DNA of 12,556 nt from Fidelibacterota bacterium (lineage in GTDB: Bacteria > Bipolaricaulota > Bipolaricaulia > Bipolaricaulales > Bipolaricaulaceae): assembly GCA_024277405.1 (NCBI GenBank), contig JAJRVI010000165.1, forward strand, positions 1 through 12,556, written 5' to 3'. The notes below the pieces were generated by a model, which saw nothing but the letters and a program-made list of their open reading frames with translations, was not told the DNA's origin and did not search any database. The translations under genes and the position numbers were made by a program. Positions 6,236-12,556 of this stretch are shown piece after piece (the first letter of the stretch is position 1; each line of letters opens with the position of its first letter).

Positions 6236-8301
6236 GACACGGGGCCGAATACCTCGAGGACGAGAAGCTGGGGAAGGCGTTCGACGCCCGGCTATTACGG
6301 CGGCTGTCCCGGTACCTGCGCCCGTACCTCTGGCTGTTCGTCCTCGCCTTCTTCCTGAGCGGGGGGATCACCGTGATCGAGATCGCCCTCCCCTATCTCA
6401 CGAAGACCGCCATCGATTCCGTCCTCACCCTCCCCTGGATCGAGGTCCGCTCCGGGGAGCCCCCCGCGGAGGGGGCGGTCCCCCTCGGGGACGGCCGATA
6501 CCTCGTGCGGTACGGGGCCCTCCCCCGTACGGCGCGAGAGGAGCTCGAGCTCTCGGGGGCGCTGGGGGAGCGGTATCTCTTCGTTCCGGAAGGGGACCGT
6601 GCCGTCGCGGTCGCCGAGAGATACCCCGACCTCTTCCTCCGGGTCCCGGGGGGATACGCGATCCCCGCGGGTTCGCTGGGGGAGATCCCCCGGCGCGAGA
6701 TCCCGCTCCTGCGGGGCCGGGCGTTCTCGATGCTGGGGACACTGGCGCTGGTGTTCGTGGGCTTCCTCCTCCTCCGGTTCCTCCTCTCATACGGGCAGGT
6801 GTTCACCCTCCAATACGCGGGCCAGCGCATCATGGCGGACATGCGCCGGGAGATCTTCGGCCACGTCCTCCGGCTCCCCATGTCCTTCCTGGATAAACAG
6901 CCCGTGGGGCGGCTCGTCACCCGGGCCACCAACGACGTGGCCGCCATAAACGAGATGTTCACCCAGGGGCTCGTCAACCTGGTCCAGGACATCTTCATGA
7001 TGGTGGGGGTCATGGTGGTGATGTTCCGGCTGGAGCCCCGGCTCGGGCTCATCATCCTCGCCTTCGGCCCCGGGCTCTTCGTGCTGGCCCTGTGGTTCCG
7101 CCGCGAGGCCCGATCGGCGTACCGCGAGGCCCGCCGGCGCCTGGCCCGGCTCAACGCCTATCTCCAGGAAGCGATCTCGGGGATACAGATCATACAGCTC
7201 TTCCTCCAGGAGCTACGCTCCTTCAAGCGCTTCGCCGGGATAAACCGCGACTACTACCGCGCGCAGATGCGCTCGCTCCTCGTGTATTCCCTCTTCGGCC
7301 CGGCGATCTCGGCGATGCAGCACATCGCCATCGCCCTCCTCATCTGGTACGGGGGCCGGGGGGTGCTGACGGGCTCCCTCACGCTGGGGGCGTTGGTGGC
7401 GTTCACGAGCTACGTGCGCATGTTCTTCCAGCCCCTCTCCGACCTATCCGAGCGCTACAACATCTTCCAGGCCGCCATGGCCGCCGCCGAGCGGATCTTG
7501 GGCCTCCTGGACCAGCCCCGGGAGGCCACGGGGACCCGGGTCCTCCGGGACATCCGCGGGGAGATCGAGTTCCGGGACGTGTGGTTCGCCTACAACGACG
7601 AGGAGTGGGTGTTGCGGGGGGTCTCCTTCCGGGTGCGGCCGGGGGAGCGGGTGGCGATCGTGGGCCCCACCGGCTCGGGCAAGACCACCATCGTGAACCT
7701 CCTCCTCGGGTTCTATCGCCCCCAGAGGGGGAAGATCCTGATCGACGGGGTGGACCTGGCGGAGCTCGACCTCCACGAGCTCCGCAAGCACATTGCCATC
7801 GTGCCCCAGGACGTCTTCCTCTTCGCCGGGGATATCCTGGAGAACATCCGTCTCTGGGACAAACGGGTCCCCGCGGAACACGTGGAGCGCGCGGCGGTGC
7901 GCGTGGGATTGGCGGAGCTCTTGGCGCGCCTCCCCCGCGGGTTCTCCACCGACGTGCGGGAGCGGGGGGCGAGGCTTTCCCTGGGTGAGCGCCAGCTGAT
8001 CTCCCTCGCCCGGGCGGTGGTGGCGGAGCCGGCGATCCTCATCCTGGACGAGGCCACCTCGAGCATCGATTCCCACACCGAGGTCCTGGTCCAACGGTCG
8101 TTGCACGAGCTCATGCGGGGCCGCACCGCCATCGCCATCGCCCATCGGCTTTCCACCATCCGGGACATGGATCGGGTGCTGGTCCTCCACGAGGGGAAGC
8201 TCGTGGAGGAGGGCACCGTGGCGGAGCTCCTCTCGCGGGGAGGTCTCTTCCGCGCCCTGTGGGAGCTCCAGTTCAAGGGGGCGGGCTCCCCGGGGGATTG
8301 A
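6232..8301 (+). CDS. ABC exporter half-transporter B (catalytic-site subunit) with long extracytoplasmic insertion
   Basis: A 689-residue membrane and ATPase fusion that should pair with half-transporter A. Walker A is GPTGSGKT at 478-485, Q-loop VPQDVFLF, Walker B ILILDE with catalytic Glu607, H-loop His638. Its signature is LSLGE at 582-586 instead of LSGGQ. The weak signature here and the missing glutamate in A fall in the same composite site, while A's LSGGQ and B's Glu607 make the working site, matching known heterodimers. It exceeds the usual 580-600 residues because about 100 residues (64-163) separate the first and second membrane segments. The part is predicted extracytoplasmic and contains GDGRYLVRYGALP, ERYLFVPEGD and PGGYAIPAGSLGE, with no family I recognise. 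Start at 6232 is set by the ATGA overlap with A and by MRHGAEYLEDEKL leading into a normal first membrane helix; the frame is open further upstream inside gene A. Confidence 0.93.
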   Translation: MRHGAEYLEDEKLGKAFDARLLRRLSRYLRPYLWLFVLAFFLSGGITVIEIALPYLTKTAIDSVLTLPWIEVRSGEPPAEGAVPLGDGRYLVRYGALPRTAREELELSGALGERYLFVPEGDRAVAVAERYPDLFLRVPGGYAIPAGSLGEIPRREIPLLRGRAFSMLGTLALVFVGFLLLRFLLSYGQVFTLQYAGQRIMADMRREIFGHVLRLPMSFLDKQPVGRLVTRATNDVAAINEMFTQGLVNLVQDIFMMVGVMVVMFRLEPRLGLIILAFGPGLFVLALWFRREARSAYREARRRLARLNAYLQEAISGIQIIQLFLQELRSFKRFAGINRDYYRAQMRSLLVYSLFGPAISAMQHIAIALLIWYGGRGVLTGSLTLGALVAFTSYVRMFFQPLSDLSERYNIFQAAMAAAERILGLLDQPREATGTRVLRDIRGEIEFRDVWFAYNDEEWVLRGVSFRVRPGERVAIVGPTGSGKTTIVNLLLGFYRPQRGKILIDGVDLAELDLHELRKHIAIVPQDVFLFAGDILENIRLWDKRVPAEHVERAAVRVGLAELLARLPRGFSTDVRERGARLSLGERQLISLARAVVAEPAILILDEATSSIDSHTEVLVQRSLHELMRGRTAIAIAHRLSTIRDMDRVLVLHEGKLVEEGTVAELLSRGGLFRALWELQFKGAGSPGD

Positions 8302-8308
8302 ACCCGAT

Positions 8309-8334
8309 CCCCGCTTGCGGGGCCGTGACCACGG
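8309..8334 (+). repeat. Two tandem small hairpins between the two ABC modules
   Basis: CCCCGC-TT-GCGGGG (8309-8322) is immediately followed by CCGTG-AC-CACGG (8323-8334). Both are perfect inverted repeats with very short loops. They lie in the only real gap (8302-8344) of the ABC operon, just before the GGGGAAGA ribosome site of the next gene. There is no U-run, so an intrinsic terminator is unlikely; mRNA processing, stability control or translational tuning are possible. Confidence 0.4.
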
Positions 8335-8344
8335 GGAAGAATTT

Positions 8345-9265
8345 ATGGAAATGGAGAAGGTCGTTTCCGTCGAGGGGCTGGTGAAGCGGTACGGCGACAC
8401 CACCGCGGTGGACGGAATCTCCTTCGTGGTCGGACGCGGCGAGATCTTCGGCCTGCTCGGACCCAACGGGGCGGGGAAGACGACCACGGTGGAATGCATC
8501 GAGGGCCTGAGGGTTCCCGATGCCGGCAGGATCGAGGTCTTGGGCGAGGTCCCCTCCCCCACCAACTACGCCCTCAAGGCGAGGCTCGGGATACAGCTCC
8601 AGGGGACGGCGTTCCTCTCGCGGCTCACGGTGGAGGAGACCCTGCGGCTCTTCGCCGCCCTCTACCCCCGGCACCGGCCGATACCGGAGCTCCTGGGACT
8701 CGCCGCCCTGGGGGAGAAGAGGAGGGCCCAGGTGGGGAAGCTCTCCGGGGGGCAGCGCCAGCGCCTGGCCGTGGCCCTGGCGCTGGTGAACGATCCGGAG
8801 CTTCTGGTCCTGGACGAGCCCACGACGGGACTCGATCCCCAGGCCCGCCGTGCCCTGTGGGACCTGATCCTCTCGCTGAAGGGAGAGGGGAGGACGGTGC
8901 TCCTCACCACCCACTACATGGAGGAGGCGGAGGAGCTCTGCGATCGTGTCCTCATCCTCGATCACGGGAGGATCGTGGCCCTGGGGAGCCCGGAGGCGCT
9001 GATCGCGGAGCACTTCCGCGAGACGCCCATCGAGGTGGTGCTCGGGGACGCCGGGGCGGATCTCTCGGGCCTTCCTGGCGTGGAGAGGGTCGTGCGGGAC
9101 AAAGAGGGGACGATCGTGCTCTATTCCGCCGCGCCCGTGGAGACGATCCAGGCCCTCTCCGCCCTCTCCCATCGGGGGGAGATCGGGCTCCGCGATCTGA
9201 GGTTGCGGAGGGTCTCGCTGGAGGACGTGTACCTGCTCCTCACGGGGAGGAGGATCCGCGAATGA
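8345..9265 (+). CDS. ABC-2 type exporter ATP-binding protein
   Basis: A 306-residue cytoplasmic ATPase of the drug/lipid/polysaccharide exporter class (DrrA/CcmA-like). It carries Walker A GPNGAGKTT at 39-47, LQGTAFLSRLTVEETL after the Q-loop region, a canonical LSGGQ at 133-137, Walker B LLVLDE at 153-158 with catalytic Glu158, and H-loop His190 in LTTHYMEEAEELCD. The C-terminal 90 residues are the usual DrrA-type extension, ending in LEDVYLLLTGR. The ATG at 8345 is preceded by GGGGAAGA; the ATG at 8351 is an alternative, and an in-frame TTG at 8315 lies inside a hairpin. It ends by ATGA overlap with the permease gene, its transport partner. It starts a second, independent exporter downstream of the heterodimer, separated by 43 bases. 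Substrate unknown. Confidence 0.93.
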   Translation: MEMEKVVSVEGLVKRYGDTTAVDGISFVVGRGEIFGLLGPNGAGKTTTVECIEGLRVPDAGRIEVLGEVPSPTNYALKARLGIQLQGTAFLSRLTVEETLRLFAALYPRHRPIPELLGLAALGEKRRAQVGKLSGGQRQRLAVALALVNDPELLVLDEPTTGLDPQARRALWDLILSLKGEGRTVLLTTHYMEEAEELCDRVLILDHGRIVALGSPEALIAEHFRETPIEVVLGDAGADLSGLPGVERVVRDKEGTIVLYSAAPVETIQALSALSHRGEIGLRDLRLRRVSLEDVYLLLTGRRIRE

Positions 9266-10356
9266 GGGCCTTCGCCGCGTTGCTGGTGGCCGAGTTCAAA
9301 CACTTCTTTCGCGAGCGGATGGCGCTTTTCTGGATGTTCCTTTTCCCGATCTTCTTCATGCTGCTGTTCGGGTTCGTCTTCGGCGGGGACAGCGAGGACC
9401 AGGTAAGTCTGCGGTTGGGGATCGTGGCGGAGGGGGCGGGCCCGGCCGCGGAGGAGTTGGTCCGGGGCCTGTCACGTATCCCGCTCGTCTCCGAGGTCCA
9501 CGTGGGGGCCCTGGAGGAGGAGCTCTCGGCCCTGCGGGGGAGGAAGCGGGACGGGGTCCTCGTCGTTCCCGTGGGCTTCTGGGAGCGGCTCCGGGCGGGG
9601 GAGAAGGTGCGGTTCGTGCTTTACTACGATGCCTCGCGGACGACCACCTACCAGGTGCTCGTCTCGGTGATCCAGGAGTTCCTGGCGCGCTCCGAGGAGG
9701 CGCTTACGGGGAGGCCGCGGAGCTTCGAGCTCGCGCCGGAGCCGGTGCAGGTGCGGAGCTTCCGTCCCATCGATTACATGGTCCCCGGGATCCTCGCGAT
9801 GACGCTCATGCAGCTAGGGCTCTTCGGGGTCGCGGGCACCCTCGTGGCGCGCCGCGAGCAGAAGATCCTGCGACGTTTCTGGGCCGCTCCCCTCAGGCGC
9901 TCCGTCCTCGCCGGGGCCCTCATCTCCCACCGGCTCGCGGTCTCCTTGATCCAGGCGGCGCTGATCCTCCTCGTGGCGGTGGCGGCCTTCGATGTGGCGT
10001 TGGTGGGGAACTACGCCCTCATGGCGGGGGTGGTCCTGCTCGGGGCGTTGGCGTTCGTGTCCCTGGGGTACCTGATCGCCTCCTTCGCCCGCTCCGTGGA
10101 GGGGAGCACCGCGCTCCTACAGATCATCAACTTCCCCATGATGTTCCTCTCCGGGATCTTCTGGCCCATCGAGTGGATGCCGGGCTTCCTGCGGCCCGTG
10201 GTCTACGTCCTGCCCCTCACCTATTTGGGCGACGCCCTCCGACAGGTGATGGTGGGCGCGTCGCCGTTCGTCCCCCTGTGGCTCGATATCGCCGTCCTCG
10301 GTGGCTGGACGGCGGTGGCCGCTTCCCTATCCGTCAGGTTCTTCCGCTGGGAATGA
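9262..10356 (+). CDS. ABC-2 type exporter permease
   Basis: A 364-residue membrane protein of the ABC-2 permease family, partner of the ATPase encoded just upstream. One membrane segment lies at about 20-42 (MALFWMFLFPIFFMLLFGFV), followed by an extracytoplasmic domain of about 130 residues and five further segments at roughly 174-196, 226-247, 252-277, 286-306 and 338-360. This is the usual layout of the long ABC-2 permeases (YhiH/YadH-like with an N-terminal soluble domain). The typical family stretch FLSGIFWPIEWMPGFLRPV precedes PLTYLGDALRQV near the C-terminus. The ATG at 9262 overlaps the upstream TGA, and the same ATGA device joins its end to the Nudix gene. Export direction is inferred from family; the cargo is unknown. 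Confidence 0.92.
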   Translation: MRAFAALLVAEFKHFFRERMALFWMFLFPIFFMLLFGFVFGGDSEDQVSLRLGIVAEGAGPAAEELVRGLSRIPLVSEVHVGALEEELSALRGRKRDGVLVVPVGFWERLRAGEKVRFVLYYDASRTTTYQVLVSVIQEFLARSEEALTGRPRSFELAPEPVQVRSFRPIDYMVPGILAMTLMQLGLFGVAGTLVARREQKILRRFWAAPLRRSVLAGALISHRLAVSLIQAALILLVAVAAFDVALVGNYALMAGVVLLGALAFVSLGYLIASFARSVEGSTALLQIINFPMMFLSGIFWPIEWMPGFLRPVVYVLPLTYLGDALRQVMVGASPFVPLWLDIAVLGGWTAVAASLSVRFFRWE

Positions 10357-10772
10357 GGGGGAGGCGGGTGCTGGTGGCGGCCGGTCTGGTGGAACGGGGG
10401 GGGAAGGTCCTCCTCGCCAAGCGTCTTGAAGGGGACGAACGCGGGGGGCTGTGGGAGTTCCCCGGCGGGGCGGTGGAGGAAGGGGAGGGGCTGGAGGCAT
10501 GTCTCGCCCGGGAACTCCGGGAGGAACTCGGGATCGAGGTGGAGGTCGGGGAAGAGGTCGCTTCCCTTACCCACGATTACGGCGACGTGGAGGTGGAACT
10601 GCACCTCCTGCGGGCGCGGATCCTGCAGGGGGAGCCGCGCCCCCTGGGCTGCGCCGAGGTCCGGTGGGTCACGCCCGCGGAGGCCGCGGGCCTCCCCCTG
10701 GCCCCGGCGGATCGCGGGCTCCTTCGCCTTCTGGGCGGAGATGTCCCCCCGTCCTCCCCCGGTCCCCGGTGA
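10353..10772 (+). CDS. MutT-like Nudix hydrolase
   Basis: A 139-residue pyrophosphohydrolase. The Nudix box is complete at residues 39-61 (G-x5-E-x7-RELREELGI), and LWEFPGG just before it is typical of MutT and related (d)CTP/8-oxo-dGTP diphosphatases. WVTPAEAAGLPLAPADR near the C-terminus matches the MutT family tail. The last dozen residues (VPPSSPGPR region) are proline-rich and not conserved. The ATG at 10353 overlaps the permease stop (ATGA), so it is the last gene of the exporter operon. Clearing oxidised nucleotides or another nucleoside diphosphate derivative is the family role; exact substrate cannot be read from sequence. A 5-base stem with no U-run spans its stop codon (GGTGA/TCACC, 10768-10783), a poor terminator. 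Confidence 0.9.
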   Translation: MRGRRVLVAAGLVERGGKVLLAKRLEGDERGGLWEFPGGAVEEGEGLEACLARELREELGIEVEVGEEVASLTHDYGDVEVELHLLRARILQGEPRPLGCAEVRWVTPAEAAGLPLAPADRGLLRLLGGDVPPSSPGPR

Positions 10773-10792
10773 TCTCCGTCACCTCCGTGCCC

Positions 10793-10821
10793 TTGCTCCC
10801 CCGATTTCCCGCGTTTAGAAT
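10793..10821 (+). promoter_or_regulatory. Promoter ahead of the broken secreted-protein gene and cysE
   Basis: TTGCTC at 10793-10798 and TAGAAT at 10816-10821 are separated by exactly 17 bases (three of six and five of six matches). A start near 10828 gives a 30-base leader to the ATG at 10858, which has an AAGGAGGTG ribosome site. It is the best-formed promoter candidate in the window, and it separates cysE transcription from the exporter operon. Confidence 0.5.
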
Positions 10822-10857
10822 GGCTGCGTGCAGTGAGCCCTGAAGGAGGTGAGAGCT

Positions 10858-11101
10858 ATGGTGAGGTGGAAGATCGTGTACGCGGGTGGTGGCCTTTGTC
10901 CTCGGGCTCTCGCCTCCTCGTGTAGCCCCTCCGCTTAATCCCCTCACGCGGACGACGGCGGTTTCCTTACCGGTAGCCGGGTGGGGTTATGTCGCCCCAC
11001 GCTCTCTCAATCACCAGGAGGAGGTAGTGCGCATCGTAGACGCATCCGCTGTACCCGTACCTGATCGATCCGTGTGGTCCCTGCGCGAGGAGGGGCGGTG
11101 A
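10858..11101 (+). pseudogene. Frameshifted remnant of a small secreted protein (tentative)
   Basis: A near-perfect ribosome site, AAGGAGGTG, stands ahead of the ATG at 10858. The frame opens MVRWKIVYA, but then runs into a low-hydrophobicity stretch and a TAA at 10936-10938 (26 residues in all). Skipping one G in the GGG at 10884-10886 joins MVRWKIVYA to VVAFVLGLS, giving a convincing signal peptide (positive start, hydrophobic core). That second frame then stays open to the TGA at 11099-11101, about 80 residues in total. I do not recognise the remainder; PPRVAPPLNPL and VAGWGYVAPRSLNHQEE show no known domain. It may be a decayed gene, a sequencing error in a G-run, or a coincidence. The remaining gap from 10773 to 10857 holds only the promoter and ribosome site described separately. 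Confidence 0.38.
11027..11101 (+). CDS. Possible 24-codon leader ORF overlapping the cysE start
   Basis: GTG at 11027 has AGGAGG at 11016-11021, five bases upstream. It encodes VRIVDASAVPVPDRSVWSLREEGR and stops at TGA 11099-11101, sharing its last A with the cysE ATG (TGATG). It is the tail of the frame of the tentative pseudogene, so it may be a residual start or a deliberate coupling ORF. It contains no cysteine or serine run that would indicate attenuation. Confidence 0.28.
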   Translation: MRIVDASAVPVPDRSVWSLREEGR

Positions 11102-11667
11102 TGCTTTTCCGGGGGATCCGCGAGGACATCAGGGCGATGCTGGAACGGGACCCCGCGGCCCGTTACGCGCTGGAGGTCCTCTTCTTCTATCCCGGGATGC
11201 ACGCCATCTGGGCCCACCGGGTCAACCACTGGCTCTGGCGCCACGGGTTCAGGTTCCTGGCGCGCCTCTTGGCCCACATCGTGCGTTTCCTCACCGGGGT
11301 GGAGATCCACCCCGGGGCCCGGATCGGGCGGCGGGTCACCATCGACCATGGGATGGGCGTGGTGATCGGGGAGACCGCGGAGATCGGGGACGACGTGCAC
11401 ATGTACTCCGGGGTCGTGATCGGCGGGGTCTCCCGACGCCCGGTGAAGAGGCATCCCACCATCGAGGACGGGGTCGTGATCGGGGCGAACGCGGTACTCC
11501 TCGGTCCGATCCGCGTGGGAAAGGGGGCGAAGATCGGGGCGGGGGCCGTGGTGCGGGAGGACGTCCCCCCGGGCGCGGTGGTGGTGGCCTCCTCCTCCCC
11601 GGTCATCGATGCGGCGTTCTTGCGGCGCGGGAGGCACGAACACTTCCTGGAGGGGGCCGGGATCTAG
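11101..11667 (+). CDS. cysE: Serine O-acetyltransferase (short, Bacillus-type), with atypical acceptor loop
   Basis: CysE transfers acetyl from acetyl-CoA to L-serine, the committed step to cysteine. The 188 residues match the short Bacillus-type enzyme: DPAARYALEVLFFYPGMHAIWAHR in the helical N-domain, then the hexapeptide-repeat beta-helix. The catalytic pair corresponds to Glu68 (VEIHPGA) and His83 (IDHGMGVVIGET), aligned with E. coli Asp143 and His158. RHPTIEDGVVIGANAVLLGPIRVGKGAKIGAGAVV follows normally. Two places deviate: the loop usually reading GVTLGGTGK is GVVIGGVSR, and the C-terminal VGxPARVV is replaced by VVASSSPVI. A related acetyltransferase with another acceptor is therefore not excluded. 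The ATG at 11101 overlaps a short upstream frame (TGATG); GAGGAGGGGCGG precedes it. No cysK or other sulfur gene is adjacent in view. It converges on the mannosidase gene with 17 bases between stops. Confidence 0.87.
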   Translation: MLFRGIREDIRAMLERDPAARYALEVLFFYPGMHAIWAHRVNHWLWRHGFRFLARLLAHIVRFLTGVEIHPGARIGRRVTIDHGMGVVIGETAEIGDDVHMYSGVVIGGVSRRPVKRHPTIEDGVVIGANAVLLGPIRVGKGAKIGAGAVVREDVPPGAVVVASSSPVIDAAFLRRGRHEHFLEGAGI

Positions 11668-11684
11668 TCCCCGGACCCGCACCG

Positions 11685-12556
11685 TCACCGCCGGAAGATC
11701 AGCCGGTAGGTCTTTATCTCGCCAGGCACGAGGTGTAGCTTCAGCGCCCGAGGACCGCGCAGCTCCGCCTCCCCGACGGGCGTTTCGTCCAACCGGCACT
11801 CGGTCGCGCGGAGCAGCGGCCATAACGTCCGCAGCTCTCCACGCCGGACTTGGCGCGTGGGGTTGTACACTCGCACGATGACCCCCTCCCCGTCCTCGGC
11901 CCGCTTGAACGCGCTCAGGACGATCCCGGGGGCATCCAGGGAAACGAAGCTCGTCCCGTGTGGGAGCGCCCCCCGCGGCGATGTCCGCGGGACCGCCGCG
12001 AGCGGGGGAAGGACGTAGGCGTGGGCCTCTTCCCACACGCGCGCTTCCTCCCACGTTCCCGAATAGGTGTGGATCGCGTATTCAAACCGATGTGTCCCCG
12101 GGCATTGGGCCTCCGGCGTCGGATAAGGGGGGCCGGCGTGGCCCCGGCGGGTGGAGAGGTCGTCCCGGGATAACCACCCCACGCACCGGAGCAGGGTCAG
12201 GTAGACGGTGCCCTCGGGGGTCACCTCGTACTCGGGAAGGCCACGGTTGAAGACGGCGAAACCTCCCTCCCCGTCCTCCACCGCCACGAAGGACTTCTGG
12301 GGATGGGTGGTAGGAGGGGCCTCGATCCAACCCTCGCCGGGCGGGGGTGTGGTGGGACGCTCGATGACCCAGAAGGTGTCCTCGGTGATGCTTTTTTCGG
12401 CCGAGATTCCCGTGGGGAAGGCCACCCGCAGCCGGTGATCCCGGGCACGGTTGTCCACCTCTGCTTCTATGTCCACCCGCTTGACCCCCCGCTGGAGGGA
12501 GATACTGAACCGCACCGGGACCTCGATCGTTTCCCCGGATCGGGCCTTTCTGTCGG
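11685..12556 (-). CDS. Alpha-mannosidase (GH38), C-terminal part; 5' end beyond window
   Basis: The frame is open from base 12556 to a TGA at 11685-11687, giving 289 residues of the C-terminal beta-sandwich region. It matches GH38 alpha-mannosidases (MngB/YbgG and archaeal/bacterial relatives) in FVAVEDGEGGFAVFNRGLPEYEV, LTLLRCVGWLSRDDL, the stretch AGPPYPTPEAQCPGTHRFEYAIHTY, and LSAFKRAEDGEGVIVRVYNP near the end. GH38 enzymes are about 800-1000 residues, so the catalytic N-terminal domain with its zinc site and nucleophile lies off the right edge and cannot be checked. The enzyme removes alpha-mannose from glycans or mannosyl-glycerate-type solutes; which one is not decidable here. It runs convergent to cysE, with no recognisable bidirectional terminator in the 17-base gap. 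Confidence 0.88.
   Translation of the reverse strand, partial: DRKARSGETIEVPVRFSISLQRGVKRVDIEAEVDNRARDHRLRVAFPTGISAEKSITEDTFWVIERPTTPPPGEGWIEAPPTTHPQKSFVAVEDGEGGFAVFNRGLPEYEVTPEGTVYLTLLRCVGWLSRDDLSTRRGHAGPPYPTPEAQCPGTHRFEYAIHTYSGTWEEARVWEEAHAYVLPPLAAVPRTSPRGALPHGTSFVSLDAPGIVLSAFKRAEDGEGVIVRVYNPTRQVRRGELRTLWPLLRATECRLDETPVGEAELRGPRALKLHLVPGEIKTYRLIFRR

Noticed and set aside
10768..10783. Stem GGTGA/TCACC over the Nudix stop as a terminator.
   Set aside because: Only five base pairs and no U-run; too weak to call.
1..12556. tRNA, rRNA, CRISPR arrays, insertion sequences, attachment sites and phage genes.
   Set aside because: I saw no cloverleaf-like genes, no regularly spaced repeats, no transposase or integrase motifs and no terminal inverted repeats.

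Overview
The window is high-GC bacterial DNA, densely packed, with short gaps and repeated ATGA stop/start overlaps. The gene set is citrate lyase, GT5 glycogen synthase, PadR-controlled ABC exporters, a Nudix hydrolase, a serine O-acetyltransferase and a GH38 alpha-mannosidase. This suggests a fermentative or anaerobic, possibly thermophilic, high-GC bacterium. A candidate phylum such as Bipolaricaulota, or a high-GC Firmicutes relative, would fit. That placement is inference from gene style; there is no rRNA or other marker gene here.

Left block (1-2533, minus strand): two citrate lyase genes. The beta-chain gene (citE) is fused in frame behind the acyl-carrier gamma chain (citD) as one 398-residue polypeptide. 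It overlaps the following alpha-chain gene (citF) by 11 bases, and citF runs off the left edge. Together they encode all three structural chains of citrate lyase (citrate to acetate plus oxaloacetate). The genes for prosthetic-group synthesis and activation (citC, citX, citG) are not in view.

Divergent from it (2667-4100, plus): a full-length glycogen synthase (glgA) with a TTG start set by a strong ribosome binding site.

Centre (4136-10772, plus): a probable six-gene operon. It holds a PadR repressor with a His-rich N-terminus, two half-transporters forming an asymmetric heterodimeric ABC exporter, an ABC-2-type ATPase, its permease, and a MutT-like Nudix hydrolase. All junctions but one are ATGA overlaps; the exception is a 43-base gap with two small hairpins. 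A palindrome lies over the padR start codon, which fits autoregulation. The unit reads as an efflux locus, like LmrR/LmrCD-type systems but with a second exporter added.

Right block: a 328-base stretch (10773-11100) contains a well-formed promoter, a strong ribosome binding site and what looks like a frameshifted signal-peptide gene. A short GTG-initiated frame inside it ends on the start codon of a serine acetyltransferase gene (cysE, 11101-11667). Converging on cysE from the right edge is the 3' end of an alpha-mannosidase gene.

No wholly new system is evident. The most unusual points are the CitD-CitE fusion with its shifted carrier serine, the long extracytoplasmic insertion in the second half-transporter, the operator over a possibly leaderless padR start, and the broken secreted-protein gene ahead of cysE.
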